Source: Rhizobacter sp. Root1238
GTDB lineage: Bacteria; Pseudomonadota; Gammaproteobacteria; Burkholderiales; Burkholderiaceae_C
Direction: 5' to 3'
NCBI RefSeq assembly: GCF_001425825.1
Contig: NZ_LMDM01000023.1
Location: 428,213 to 492,212, forward strand
Length of the DNA stretch: 64,000 nt
In this document: piece after piece, positions 51,227-61,930 of the stretch
Layout: every line of letters starts with the position of its first letter
Position numbering within the stretch: position 1 is the first letter of the stretch
Program-made: the position numbers and the translations under genes
The notes under the pieces: model-generated
Told to the model about the DNA's origin: nothing
What the model saw: the letters and a program-made list of their open reading frames with translations, nothing else
Database searches by the model: none

Positions 51227-52411
51227 ATGGCCGGCGACGACAGCAAGCTCGATCAACGCACCGCGCTGATCCACCACCCGTACACGCCGCCGGCCGGCTT
51301 CGACGCGGTGGCGCCGGGCGTCCACAAGGCGTCGACGGTGATCTTCCCGAGCACCGCGGCGCTGCATGCACGCACCTGGCGCGAGAAGACCGGCTACACC
51401 TATGGCCTGCACGGCACGCCGACCAGCTTCACGCTGGAAGAGCGCATCGCGACGCTCGAAGGCGGGCTGCAGACGCTGTTGGTGCCGAGCGGCCTCGCGG
51501 CGATCACGCTGGTCGACCTGGCCTTGCTGAAGACCGGCGACGAGCTGCTGATCCCCGACAACGCCTACGGGCCCAGCAAGGAGCTGGCGCGCAACGAGCT
51601 GGCGCGCTGGGGCATTGCGCACCGCTTCTACGATGCGATGGACCCGGCCTCGCTGAAGGCCGCGATCGGCCCGGCGACGAAACTGGTGTGGCTGGAGGCC
51701 GCCGGTTCGGTGACGATGGAGTTCCCGGACCTGCCGGCGCTGATCGGCATCGCGCGAGACGCCGGCGTGCCGTGCGCGCTCGACAACACCTGGGGCGCCG
51801 GGCTGGCCTTCGATCCGTTCGCGCTCGGCGTCGACATCTCGATCCAGGCGCTGACCAAGTACCCGTCCGGCGGGGCCGACGTGCTGATGGGCTCGGTCAC
51901 CACCCGCGACGAGCCGCTGCACCTGAAGCTGAAGTTCGCGCACATGCGCATGGGCTGGGGCGTCGGCGCGAACGATGTGGAGTTCGTGCTGCGTGCGCTG
52001 CCGTCGCTCGCGCTGCGCTACGACGCGCAGGACCAGGCGAGCCGCACGCTCGCGCGCTGGTGGGCGGCGCGGCCGGAGGTGGCGCAGGTGCTGCACCCGG
52101 CGCTGCCGGGGTCGCCCGGGCACGCGGCCTGGCAGGCGCTGTGCACGCGGGCGGCGGGGCTCTTCTCGGTGGTGTTCGACGCGCGGTATTCGATCGCGCA
52201 GGTCGAGGCGGTGGCCGATGCGCTGCGGCTGCACAAGATCGGCTATTCGTGGGCCGGGCCGGTCAGCCTGGTGGTGCCGTACGACCTGGCGGCGATCCGC
52301 GCGAAGCCGGCCTGGCAGGGCGCCCTGCTGCGCTTCTCGGTGGGGCTGGAGGCGGTCGACGACCTGATCGCCGACTGCGCGCAGGCGCTCGCGGCGCTGA
52401 AGACCGACTGA
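51227..52411 (+). CDS. metC: Cystathionine beta-lyase, 394 aa
   Basis: PLP-dependent Cys/Met-metabolism enzyme. TYGLHGTPTSFTLEERIATLEGG is the N-terminal signature, PSGLAAI binds phosphate, and the Schiff-base Lys lies in ALTKYPSGGADVLMG (about 207). YGPSKE and the Trp of AWQGALLRFSVGLE fit the beta-lyase branch. Starts 1 bp after the rimO stop. Confidence 0.93.
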   Translation: MAGDDSKLDQRTALIHHPYTPPAGFDAVAPGVHKASTVIFPSTAALHARTWREKTGYTYGLHGTPTSFTLEERIATLEGGLQTLLVPSGLAAITLVDLALLKTGDELLIPDNAYGPSKELARNELARWGIAHRFYDAMDPASLKAAIGPATKLVWLEAAGSVTMEFPDLPALIGIARDAGVPCALDNTWGAGLAFDPFALGVDISIQALTKYPSGGADVLMGSVTTRDEPLHLKLKFAHMRMGWGVGANDVEFVLRALPSLALRYDAQDQASRTLARWWAARPEVAQVLHPALPGSPGHAAWQALCTRAAGLFSVVFDARYSIAQVEAVADALRLHKIGYSWAGPVSLVVPYDLAAIRAKPAWQGALLRFSVGLEAVDDLIADCAQALAALKTD

Positions 52412-52430
52412 CGGACTGGCGAACCGACGC

Positions 52431-52892
52431 TCAGTCCCTGGGCGACGAGACCTTGTGCCGCATCAGCCGGCCCTTCTCGCGCTCCCAGTCCTTTTCCTTC
52501 TCGGCGTGGCGCTTGTCGTGCTCGGCCTTGCCCTTGGCCAGCGCGATCTCGGCCTTCACGAGGCCGCCCTTGTAGTGCAGGTTCAGCGGCACCAGCGTGA
52601 AGCCGCGCTGCTCGACCTTGCCGACCAGGCGCTTGATCTCTTCCTTGCGCATCAGCAGCTTCTTCGTGCGGTCGGCCTCGGGGTTCACGTGGGTCGACGC
52701 GCTGCGCAGCGCATTGATGCGGCAGCCGATCAGGTAGAGCTCGCCGTCGCGGATCAGCACGTAGCCGTCGGTCAGCTGGACCTGGCCGGCGCGGATCGCC
52801 TTGATCTCCCAGCCGTGCAGCACCATGCCGGCCTCGTAGCGTTCCTCGAGGTGGTAGTCGTGATGGGCTCGGCGGTTTTCGGCAATCGACAT
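52431..52892 (-). CDS. smpB: SsrA-binding protein SmpB, 153 aa
   Basis: Binds tmRNA in trans-translation. [27 protein letters not shown] (about 21-47) is diagnostic, and a long basic C-terminal helix ends the protein. The ATG at 52892 ([13 protein letters not shown]) gives the normal 150-residue length. Divergent from ratA and rnfH, a conserved arrangement in proteobacteria. Confidence 0.96.
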   Translation of the reverse strand: MSIAENRRAHHDYHLEERYEAGMVLHGWEIKAIRAGQVQLTDGYVLIRDGELYLIGCRINALRSASTHVNPEADRTKKLLMRKEEIKRLVGKVEQRGFTLVPLNLHYKGGLVKAEIALAKGKAEHDKRHAEKEKDWEREKGRLMRHKVSSPRD

Positions 52893-52920
52893 GGCGTCCA
52901 GATGAGGCGCGTGGCGCTCA

Positions 52921-52940
52921 ATACAATCCGGCGATTGTAT
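52921..52940. promoter_or_regulatory. Palindrome ATACAATC-N4-GATTGTAT between smpB and ratA, over the ratA start
   Basis: A perfect 8-bp inverted repeat whose arms each contain TACAAT, one base from a -10 consensus, on opposite strands (52922-52927 plus, 52934-52939 minus). The right arm runs into the ratA ATG (52939). It could be a face-to-face pair of overlapping -10 elements or an operator. Confidence 0.5.
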
Positions 52941-53394
52941 GAAGCATGTCAAGAAGTCCGTCCTCCTTTGGTATTCGCCGCACGAGATGTATTCGCTCGT
53001 GACCGATATTCCGAGCTATCCGCAGTTCCTGCCGTGGTGCGAACGCGCCGAGGTGCTGAGCGAGGACGCCGGCGGCGTGACCGCCCGGCTCCAGCTGTCG
53101 TTCGCCGGTGTCGGCCAGGCGTTCACCACCCGCAATGAGCACGTGCCCGACGAAAGCGTCCACATGACGCTGGTCGACGGCCCGTTCTCGACCCTCGACG
53201 GCACCTGGCGCTTCCTGCCGCTGGCCGCGCCGGGCCAGAACGGGCAGGCGGCCTGCAAGATCGAGTTCGAGTTGCGCTACGAGTTCGCCAACGGCGCGCT
53301 CGAGCTGGTGATCAGCCCGGTGTTCGACCGCATCGCCAACACGCTGGTCGATTCCTTCGTCAAGCGGGCGGAACAGGTGCATGGCGCCCGCTGA
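52939..53394 (+). CDS. ratA: RatA / START-domain protein, 151 aa
   Basis: Coenzyme Q-binding/START-like protein. [29 protein letters not shown] is the family hallmark, and [24 protein letters not shown] forms the C-terminal helix. Homologues are reported as a ribosome-associated toxin in E. coli and as ubiquinone-binding proteins elsewhere. Coupled to rnfH by 14-bp overlap. Confidence 0.93.
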   Translation: MKHVKKSVLLWYSPHEMYSLVTDIPSYPQFLPWCERAEVLSEDAGGVTARLQLSFAGVGQAFTTRNEHVPDESVHMTLVDGPFSTLDGTWRFLPLAAPGQNGQAACKIEFELRYEFANGALELVISPVFDRIANTLVDSFVKRAEQVHGAR

Positions 53395-53689
53395 ACCTGC
53401 CGGACCCGCTGCCATGCTCGCGATCGAGGTGGCCTGGAGCCCGCAGGCAGGCGAGGTGAGGGTGGTGCCGCTGCAACTGCCCGCCGGCAGCACGGTGCGC
53501 GAGGCGCTGCGGCAGGCCGGGGTGCTGGAAGCGAGTGCGGGGCTGGACCTGACGCAATGCCGCGTCGGCGTGTGGGGGCACCTGCGCGAGCTGTCCGACG
53601 GCTTGCGGGACCGCGACCGGGTGGAGGTCTGGCGCGCGCTGCGCGTCGATCCGAAGGAGGCCCGGCGGCAGCGTTCCCGCCGGGGGTGA
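53381..53689 (+). CDS. rnfH: RnfH/RatB ubiquitin-fold protein, 102 aa
   Basis: Small beta-grasp protein. It reads IEVAWSPQAGEVRVVPLQLPAGSTVREALRQAG, then CRVGVWGHLRELSDGLRDRDRVEVWRALRVDPKEARRQR, the RnfH signature. Located after ratA, as in other proteobacteria. Its biochemical role is not established. An internal ATG at 53414 is possible but less likely. Confidence 0.92.
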   Translation: MAPAEPAGPAAMLAIEVAWSPQAGEVRVVPLQLPAGSTVREALRQAGVLEASAGLDLTQCRVGVWGHLRELSDGLRDRDRVEVWRALRVDPKEARRQRSRRG

Positions 53690-53708
53690 ACCCGAGCTGC
53701 AGTCCGCC

Positions 53709-54233
53709 TTACTTGCAGTCCGACGCGACGATGTCGCGGGTGCGCCTGGTTTCTTCGGCGCGGGCCTTGTCGTCGAGGATCTCGTGCTCGCCGCTGGCCG
53801 ACGTGCGCGACATGCGGATGCCGTCTTCGAGCGCCTTCAACTGGCCCTTGGCCCGGTTGCAGTTGTCGGCGCGCGCGGCAGCGACCTTGTCCTCTTCGGC
53901 CTTGCGCTTGGCCGCTTCGTCCTGCTCGGTCTTGCGGCGCTTGGCTTCGAGGTCCGGATCGACCAGCTTCGGGCCGCTGGCCGCGCCGGAGGCCGGTGCA
54001 GCTTCGGCCGGCGCGCCCTGCATCGGCGCGCGGCGGGCGCTGCCGGCCGGGCGCTGCAGGATGTCCGAGTCGGCGACGTTGCCCGGCGGCGGGATGTCGC
54101 TGTACTGCACGTGGCCTTTGCCGTCGCGCCACTTCCATTGGGCGAATGCGGCGTTGTGCAGGCCGATCGACAACAGCGCGAGGAGGGCGCAGGCACCGAG
54201 CCTGGCGGACGTGCGGGAAGGAAGAAATTGCAT
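53709..54233 (-). CDS. DUF4124 domain periplasmic protein, 174 aa
   Basis: Signal peptide (LGACALLALLSIGLHNAAFA), then the DUF4124 motif QWKWRDGKGHVQYSDIPPPG (about 33-52). The C-terminal half is a charged coiled coil (EAKRRKTEQDEAAKRKAEEDKVAAAR). Start set at 54233. The family is common in betaproteobacteria and uncharacterised. Confidence 0.88.
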   Translation of the reverse strand: MQFLPSRTSARLGACALLALLSIGLHNAAFAQWKWRDGKGHVQYSDIPPPGNVADSDILQRPAGSARRAPMQGAPAEAAPASGAASGPKLVDPDLEAKRRKTEQDEAAKRKAEEDKVAAARADNCNRAKGQLKALEDGIRMSRTSASGEHEILDDKARAEETRRTRDIVASDCK

Positions 54234-54389
54234 GGCCGAAAGTGTAGTTGCCTTGACATGTGTGCAGGCGCGGTGCTCTGTCACCTTTTGTATGGCGACG
54301 CCCGGTTGGCCGAAGATGGCCGTGAACTATTACCGCTTTGGCGCGACTCGCTCCGGCCGCCCCGATCGCTCGCGGCGAGACCCGCGCCG

Positions 54390-55913
<1,524 letters not shown>

Positions 55914-55996
55914 CGCCCGCACCCCGGGCGCCAGCACCCTTGACGACGAGTCCCACGACTTCGCCTGCGCAGCCGCCCGTCGGCCGCCCGGCGGCG

Positions 55997-57223
55997 ATGC
56001 GCTTCATCCTGCTGACGGTGCTGATCGACATGATGGCGATCGGCCTGATCGTGCCGGTGCTGCCGGTGCTGGTCGGCGGCTTCACCGCCAACCCGGCCGA
56101 GCAGGCGTTCTGGTACGGCGCGGTCGCGTTCACCTTCGGCTTCGCGAACTTCTTCAGTTCGCCGGTGCTCGGGGCGCTGTCCGACCGCTACGGCCGCCGG
56201 CCGGTGCTGCTGCTCGGCTTCTGCGGCTTCGCGTTCAGCTTCTTCGCGACTGCGCTCGCGACGCAGCTGTGGGTGCTGGTCGCGGTGCGGCTGGTCAGCG
56301 GCGCGCTGCAGGCCAACGCGGCAGTCGCCAACGCCTACGTGGCCGACATCACGGCGCCGCAAGACCGCGCGAAGCGCTTCGGCCAGCTGGGCGCGATGTT
56401 CGGCATCGGCTTCATCCTCGGGCCGGTGATGGGCGGGCTGCTCGGTGCCATCGACATCCACTACCCGTTCTTCGCGGCCGGCACGCTGGCGCTGGTGAAC
56501 CTGGTCTACGGGTACTTCGTGCTGCCGGAATCGCTGCCGCCGGAGCGCCGCAACAAGGCGTCGATGCGCTCGCTGAACCCGGTGGCCGCGCTGATGCACC
56601 TGGGCAGCCTGAAGGGCGTCGGCGGGCTGATCGCGGTGTCGGGCCTGTGCACGCTGGCGCAGTTCGTGTTGCACACCTCGTGGGTGCTGTACACCGGGCT
56701 GCGCTTCGACTGGGGCCCGCGCGAGAACGGCTGGTCGCTGTTCACCGTCGGTGTCGCGTCGGCCATCGTGCAGGGCATGCTGCTGCAGCGGCTGCTGAAG
56801 CGCTTCGGCGCGACGCGTCTGGCCACCATCGGCCTGGTGTCGAGCACGCTGGCCAACCTGGGCTGGGCGCTCGCGACCGAGGGCTGGATGATGTACGCGG
56901 TGATCGGCTTCAACCTGTTCGGCTTCACGGTGGCGGCGGCCATCCAGAGCATCGTTTCGAACGCGGCCGACCAGCGCACGCAAGGCCAGACCATGGGCGC
57001 GATGGCCGCGCTGACCAGCCTGACCGCGGTGATCGCACCGGTGATCGGCGCGCCGCTGCTGGGCGTCGTGTCGCACCTGCCGCACAACGACTGGCGCGTC
57101 GGTGCGCCGTTCTTCTTCTGCAGCGCGTTGCTGGCCGCGGCCACCGTCGTCGCGATCCGCCATTTCTCTCGCCAGACCCTGTCGACCGCGCCGGCCACCG
57201 CCGCGCCGGCCGATGCCACCTGA
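55997..57223 (+). CDS. MFS transporter, tetracycline-resistance (TCR/Tet) type, 408 aa
   Basis: Twelve-helix facilitator opening [25 protein letters not shown], with motif [18 protein letters not shown] and GPVMGGLLG in helix 5, typical of Tet/multidrug exporters. Alternative in-frame starts are GTG at 55910, which overlaps the guaB stop, and TTG at 55940. The ATG at 55997 puts helix 1 at the N-terminus as in relatives. It lies between guaB and guaA, an unusual place. The substrate is unknown. Confidence 0.86.
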   Translation: MRFILLTVLIDMMAIGLIVPVLPVLVGGFTANPAEQAFWYGAVAFTFGFANFFSSPVLGALSDRYGRRPVLLLGFCGFAFSFFATALATQLWVLVAVRLVSGALQANAAVANAYVADITAPQDRAKRFGQLGAMFGIGFILGPVMGGLLGAIDIHYPFFAAGTLALVNLVYGYFVLPESLPPERRNKASMRSLNPVAALMHLGSLKGVGGLIAVSGLCTLAQFVLHTSWVLYTGLRFDWGPRENGWSLFTVGVASAIVQGMLLQRLLKRFGATRLATIGLVSSTLANLGWALATEGWMMYAVIGFNLFGFTVAAAIQSIVSNAADQRTQGQTMGAMAALTSLTAVIAPVIGAPLLGVVSHLPHNDWRVGAPFFFCSALLAAATVVAIRHFSRQTLSTAPATAAPADAT

Positions 57224-57246
57224 AGACACCCGACATCCGCTTCACC

Positions 57247-58830
57247 ATGCACGACAAGATCCTCATCCTCGATTTCGGCTCCCAGGTCACGCAGCTGATT
57301 GCGCGCCGCGTGCGCGAGGCCCACGTGTACTGCGAGATCCACCCGAACGATGTCAGCGACGCGTTCATCCGCGAGTTCGCGCCGAAGGGCATCATCCTGT
57401 CGGGCAGCCACGCCAGCACCTACGAAGAGCACGAGCTGCGCGCGCCGCAGGCGGTGTGGGACCTGGGCGTGCCGGTGCTGGGCATCTGCTACGGCATGTT
57501 CACGATGGCGGTGCAGCAGGGCGGCCAGGTCGAGGCCAGCACGCACCGCGAGTTCGGCTATGCCGAGGTGAGGGCGCATGGCCACACCGCACTGCTGAAG
57601 GGCATCGAGGACTTCAGCACCCCCGAAGGCCACGGCATGCTGAAGGTGTGGATGAGCCACGGCGACAAGATCACCGCGCTGCCGCCCGGCTTCAAGCTGA
57701 TGGCGTCGACGCCGAGCTGCCCGATCGCCGGCATGGCCGACGAATCGCGCGGCTACTACGGCGTGCAGTTCCACCCCGAGGTCACGCACACCGTGCAGGG
57801 CCGCGAGCTGCTGAACCGCTTCGTGCTCGACATCGCGAAGGCGAAGCAGGACTGGGTGATGGGCGACTACATCACCGAAGCGGTGGCGCGCATCCGCGAG
57901 CAGGTCGGCCGCGAAGAGGTGATCCTCGGGCTGTCGGGCGGTGTCGATTCGAGCGTGGCCGCGGCGCTGATCCACCGTGCCATCGGCGACCAGCTGACCT
58001 GCGTGTTCGTCGACCACGGCCTGCTGCGGCTCGCCGAAGGCCGCATGGTGATGGAGATGTTTGCCGGCCGGCTGCATGCGAAGGTGATCCATGTCGATGC
58101 GAGCGAGCAGTTCCTCGGCCACCTGAAGGGCGTGACCGACCCCGAAGCCAAGCGCAAGATCATCGGCCGTGAGTTCGTCGAGGTGTTCCAGGCCGAGGCG
58201 AAGAAGCTGAAGAGCGCCAAGTGGCTGGCGCAGGGCACGATCTACCCCGACGTGATCGAGAGCGGCGGCGCCAAGACGAAGAAGGCGGTGACGATCAAGA
58301 GCCACCACAACGTCGGCGGGCTGCCCGAGACGCTGGGGCTGAAGCTGCTGGAGCCGCTGCGCGAGCTGTTTAAGGATGAAGTGCGCGAGCTGGGCGTGGC
58401 GCTCGGCCTGCCGCCCGAGATGGTGTACCGCCACCCGTTCCCCGGGCCGGGGCTGGGCGTGCGCATCCTCGGCGAGGTGAAGAAGGAGTTTGCCGACCTG
58501 CTGCGCAGGGCGGACGCGATCTTCATCGAAGAGCTGCGCAACGCGCGCGATGCCGAGACCGGCAAGACCTGGTACGAGCTGACGAGCCAGGCCTTCACGG
58601 TGTTCCTGCCGGTGAAGAGCGTCGGCGTGATGGGCGACGGCCGCACCTACGACTACGTGGTGGCGCTGCGCGCGGTGCAGACCAGCGACTTCATGACGGC
58701 CGACTGGGCCGAGCTGCCGTACAGCCTGCTGAAGAAGGTGTCGGGGCGAATCATCAACGAGGTGCGCGGCATCAACCGGGTGACGTACGACGTGTCGAGC
58801 AAGCCGCCGGCGACGATCGAGTGGGAGTGA
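57247..58830 (+). CDS. guaA: GMP synthase (glutamine-hydrolysing), 527 aa
   Basis: XMP to GMP. The N-terminal class I amidotransferase has GICYGM with the nucleophilic Cys (about 78) and GVQFHPEV. The ATP-pyrophosphatase has [14 protein letters not shown] (about 228). The C-terminal dimer domain ends PATIEWE. The intact C-terminus shows the downstream insertion did not remove guaA sequence. Confidence 0.97.
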   Translation: MHDKILILDFGSQVTQLIARRVREAHVYCEIHPNDVSDAFIREFAPKGIILSGSHASTYEEHELRAPQAVWDLGVPVLGICYGMFTMAVQQGGQVEASTHREFGYAEVRAHGHTALLKGIEDFSTPEGHGMLKVWMSHGDKITALPPGFKLMASTPSCPIAGMADESRGYYGVQFHPEVTHTVQGRELLNRFVLDIAKAKQDWVMGDYITEAVARIREQVGREEVILGLSGGVDSSVAAALIHRAIGDQLTCVFVDHGLLRLAEGRMVMEMFAGRLHAKVIHVDASEQFLGHLKGVTDPEAKRKIIGREFVEVFQAEAKKLKSAKWLAQGTIYPDVIESGGAKTKKAVTIKSHHNVGGLPETLGLKLLEPLRELFKDEVRELGVALGLPPEMVYRHPFPGPGLGVRILGEVKKEFADLLRRADAIFIEELRNARDAETGKTWYELTSQAFTVFLPVKSVGVMGDGRTYDYVVALRAVQTSDFMTADWAELPYSLLKKVSGRIINEVRGINRVTYDVSSKPPATIEWE

Positions 58831-59120
58831 TTCGGGGCGGATTGGTGTGCTCTTGAACTGTTCGCGATTCGTTGGATTTCCTGAGTGATATCAAGGGCTT
58901 ATGTGCGTTGATCGTTCATCGAAGGCCGGCTTGAGCGGTGCCTTGAAGTCGGTATTGGCGACGGTCTAAAAGTTGGTACTCTGCGCCGCTTGAGAATGTA
59001 CCGTCAGAGGGGCTGACGGTATCTATCGATGGCACGGAGACCAACATAGCAGCCACCACTGAATCCGCTGCGGGCGGCGCAGCTCGAAGGACAGACCTCA
59101 CCGATCTCAAGCTCAGAGGG
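58831..59120. other. Less GC-rich gap between guaA and integrase
   Basis: 290 bp with no gene found. The base composition is visibly more AT-rich than the flanking genome (for example 58861-58960). The integrase frame remains open back to 58947, so part of this stretch may encode its N-terminus. This is where a left attachment site would be expected. Confidence 0.5.
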
Positions 59121-60437
59121 TTGAGGCCGCGCGACAAGACATACAAGGTGACGGACCGAGATGGGATGTACGTCGCCGTCTCCCCTGCCGGCGCACTGTC
59201 CTTTCGATACGACTACCGGATGAGCGGTCGACGCGAGACGCTCACGATCGGTCGATACGACCCTGACATCGGCGCGAAGCGCGGTCGCGATCCCGACGAC
59301 CTCGACTACGGCATGAGCTTGTCACTGGCGGAAGCGCGGCTGTTGCTCGCGCGCGCCAGGCGCCTTGTCGAGCATGGTGAATCACCGTCGCGTGCAAAGG
59401 TCGAAAAGCGGACCGAGGCCGCTGACGCGCTCACTTTCGGCGCGTGGGCCGACAAGTACTTCGAGTTCAAGGCCGATCCAAAGAGTGGGGGACTCCAGCT
59501 GGCGGATAGCACGCTGACGATGCGAAAGTCCACCTACCGCCGCGCGCTCTCTGAGCCGTTTGGCAAGCAGCTGCTCCATGAGATCTCGCATCAGCGGTTG
59601 GCGGCCCTTTGCGACAAGCTGAAGGCTGAGCGAGGACCTGCTGTGGCGGTGCATGCCCGTGAGATCGTCCTTCTCGTCTACCGCTTCGCGATCAGTAAGG
59701 GCGCGGATGTCTCCAACCCGGCCGAGAAAATCAGGCCAGGGGACATCGCAACCTTCAAGCCGCGGGATCGTTGTCTTGGTCCGGGAGAGCTGCGCACGTT
59801 TTTCAATGCGCTGGATGCCACAGCGACCACACCAACGCTGCGACTTGCAGTCAAGTTCGTGCTCCTCACGATGGTGCGCAAGAGCGAGTTCACGGGTGCC
59901 CAATGGAGCGAGATTGACTGGGAGACGGAGACTTGGCTCATCGGCAAGGAGCGCATGAAGGCCGATGTTCCCCATGCGATTCCGCTGTCGCAGCAAGCGC
60001 TCGACATCTTGACGACGTTCAAGACCTGTTTCGCGTCCAGCACACACCTGCACCCCGGACGCTATGAGACGGAAGTGCCGATCTCCGATGCGACGCTCAA
60101 CAGGGTGATCGATGCAACGATCGAGCGGATCAACAAGTCAATGCCTGAAGGGGCTGAGCCCTTCGCGGCATTCTCGGTGCACGACCTGCGGCGGACTGCC
60201 TCCTCGCTGCTGAATGAGGCCGGGTTTGACGAGCGGTGGATCGAGATGTCCCTCGCACACAGCCGCAAGAACACGATTGCCGGGGTCTACAACCACGCGC
60301 AATATCTCGCGCCGAGGCGTGTGATGCTTCAGTGCTGGGCCGACATGCTCGATGCATGGATCGCTGGCAGGTCTGCCGACGAGATCCGGATCAAAGGCCG
60401 GCGTGCAGCGCTCGACGCTGAGTTGGAGATGGCCTGA
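59121..60437 (+). CDS. Tyrosine-type site-specific integrase, 438 aa (start uncertain)
   Basis: Phage-integrase family. N-terminal Arm-binding domain (KTYKVTDRDGMYVAVSPAG, about 6-24) and a SAM-like core-binding domain. The catalytic domain has RKSEFTGAQWSEIDW (first Arg), SVHDLRRTASSLLNEAG (HxxR) and the nucleophile Tyr in AGVYNHAQY. The only standard in-frame start is TTG at 59121, but TDLTDLKLRGLRPRDK immediately upstream continues the expected family N-terminus, with no ATG, GTG or TTG before it. The real start may be a nonstandard codon upstream. Located directly downstream of guaA, a known integration hotspot. Confidence 0.9.
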   Translation: MRPRDKTYKVTDRDGMYVAVSPAGALSFRYDYRMSGRRETLTIGRYDPDIGAKRGRDPDDLDYGMSLSLAEARLLLARARRLVEHGESPSRAKVEKRTEAADALTFGAWADKYFEFKADPKSGGLQLADSTLTMRKSTYRRALSEPFGKQLLHEISHQRLAALCDKLKAERGPAVAVHAREIVLLVYRFAISKGADVSNPAEKIRPGDIATFKPRDRCLGPGELRTFFNALDATATTPTLRLAVKFVLLTMVRKSEFTGAQWSEIDWETETWLIGKERMKADVPHAIPLSQQALDILTTFKTCFASSTHLHPGRYETEVPISDATLNRVIDATIERINKSMPEGAEPFAAFSVHDLRRTASSLLNEAGFDERWIEMSLAHSRKNTIAGVYNHAQYLAPRRVMLQCWADMLDAWIAGRSADEIRIKGRRAALDAELEMA

Positions 60438-60457
60438 CGGGCCGTATCAAGGCAATC

Positions 60458-60485
60458 GGGGTGGTGCATTCCCATGCACCACCCC
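60458..60485. terminator. Hairpin between convergent integrase and alpA genes
   Basis: A perfect 12-bp stem GGGGTGGTGCAT / ATGCACCACCCC encloses the loop TCCC. It lies 21 bp after the integrase stop and 6 bp before the alpA stop. There is no long T-tract, so it is probably a weak bidirectional terminator. Confidence 0.65.
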
Positions 60486-60490
60486 TCTAC

Positions 60491-60781
60491 TCACATGCTC
60501 TTGCCGCGGCCCGGCGTGGATCGTCGCAGCGCAACGTTCGGCAGCGGGGCATATGCCGCAGGTGAGGCCAGGCGATCGAGCAACCACTGGTCCACTTCGC
60601 TCTCAATCCAAACTGCGCAACGCGGGGTGAGGAGTCGATGTTGAGGGAACTTGCCGGCGGCTTCGAGGTTGTGGAGCGTCGTGCGGCTGAGCCCTGTCTT
60701 GCTCATGACCTCGCGCCGTCGGATCGCACGCAGTGGTTGGGACGCGGCCTGCTGCCGCTGCGTGTAGATCGACTGCGCCAA
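60491..60781 (-). CDS. AlpA-family helix-turn-helix regulator, 96 aa
   Basis: Compact HTH protein: RRREVMSKTGLSRTTLHNLEAAGKFPQHRLLT (about 21-52) and WIESEVDQWLLDRL fit the AlpA/excisionase-type fold of mobile elements. These proteins control integrase expression or assist excision. The ATG at 60781 is 35-40 bp from where homology to the broken TolC-like gene ends, so it is the inner edge of the element. Convergent with the integrase. Confidence 0.85.
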   Translation of the reverse strand: MAQSIYTQRQQAASQPLRAIRRREVMSKTGLSRTTLHNLEAAGKFPQHRLLTPRCAVWIESEVDQWLLDRLASPAAYAPLPNVALRRSTPGRGKSM

Positions 60782-61700
60782 TGCGTCCCGGCCAGTGAAC
60801 GGAGGATGGGCGCTCGTGGTTCTGGGCCAGTGCCTGGTCTTCCATCTCCTCGTCCGGCACCGACAGCGGATCCTTGGCGGACGGCATCTCGTCGGCGAGG
60901 AGTTCGACCTCCTGCCCGATCGGCGCGTTGATCAGCGCGGCCAGCTCGAAGCGGGCGGTTGCCAGGTCCTGCTCGATGTATTCGAGCAGACGCATGTTCT
61001 CGGTGAGCTGGCGCTGGTAGCGCAGGGTGTCCAGCGGAGAGCGCAGGTTTTCCTGCTGGGCGGCGCGCGAGTCGCTCATCGCCTCGTCAGCGAGCGTCAA
61101 TGCATCCCGCACGTCCTGGCGCAGCTTCTGCGCGCTTGCGGCACGCCAGTAGGCGCCACGCACATCCTGCACCAGCAGGTGCGTGGCCTTGCGCCGGCGC
61201 TCGGCGGCGGCCAGCAGCCGGTCGCCGGCCTGGCGCGCGTTGTACGACGCGAGGCCGTAGTCGAGCAGGCTCCAGCTCAGCGTCAGGGAGCTCAGCGTGT
61301 GGTTGCGATCCTGCGAGATCGACGGATTGGCCAGCGACGGAGCACCCGTGACGGAATCGATGCTGTTGGCGACACGGTCCTTGTCGCGCGACGTGTAGCC
61401 CGCCGCGGCCACGAGCTTGGGCAGGCGGTCATGTCCGGCCTCCTCGAATTGGCGCAGTGCGAGGGCTTCCTCGAACTGGCGGGCACGGCGGTCCAGGTTG
61501 TACTTGAGTGCGCGCGCAATGGCTTCGTCCAGGCCGAGACGGCTGCCCAGGGGTTCGACGTCCTGTCGAATCGCCTGGCGGTCAGCGCGGCTGGTCTGGG
61601 CGAGGTCGAGAGGTTCCAGGCGGGCCGGCGGCGTCGAGCAAGCGGACAGGATTCCCAGTTGCAGGAAGAGGGCAGGCAGGATACAGGCGCGGATGTTCAT
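60603..61700 (-). pseudogene. TolC-family outer-membrane lipoprotein truncated at its 3' end
   Basis: Signal peptide with lipobox LSAC (Cys21), then TolC-family repeat sequence (GLDEAIARALKYNLDRRARQFE, ADEAMSDSRAAQQENLRSPLDTL, DLATARFELAALINAPIG) through about residue 294 (position about 60819). The expected remainder, including the second structural repeat, is absent. The frame then runs through non-homologous sequence antisense to alpA and stops at 60603. Full relatives are about 470 residues. The gene was cut when the integrase/alpA segment arrived, so a working outer-membrane channel is unlikely. Start at ATG 61700. Confidence 0.82.
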
Positions 61701-61893
61701 GCAGGATCTGGTGGGCTGGCCCGGGCTGGCAGCCGCCACACACGAACCCGTATCGCATGCAGCGTGCACGGCGCGAAGAACCGCGACGTGCCGATGGGCA
61801 TATCGGCACTATGTCCCGTGGCCTGGAGGCATGACCCGGCGAGTAGTCGAGACAAAGCGCCGCTTTTCTCTTGCATGACCGCATCGGATTCGA

Positions 61894-61930
61894 TTGACTC
61901 ATTTGAGATTTGGGATAAAAATCCCAAATA
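61894..61930 (+). promoter_or_regulatory. Promoter and perfect palindrome abutting the DUF6502 start codon
   Basis: ATTTGGGAT-AAAA-ATCCCAAAT at 61908-61929 is a perfect 9-bp inverted repeat ending one base before the ATG at 61930. A -35 TTGACT at 61894-61899 is followed 16-17 bp later by TAAAAA inside the repeat. Transcription would then start at or next to the ATG, so the message may be leaderless. The repeat is a candidate operator. Confidence 0.6.

Noticed and set aside
53381-53414. Shorter rnfH start at 53414
   Set aside because: Both starts are possible, but the 14-bp overlap start fits the coupled arrangement better, so the longer form is reported.
58790-60830. Direct repeat of the guaA 3' end as the second attachment site
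   Set aside because: I looked for a repeat of the last guaA bases downstream to the TolC junction and saw none. Any second site would lie outside the window.
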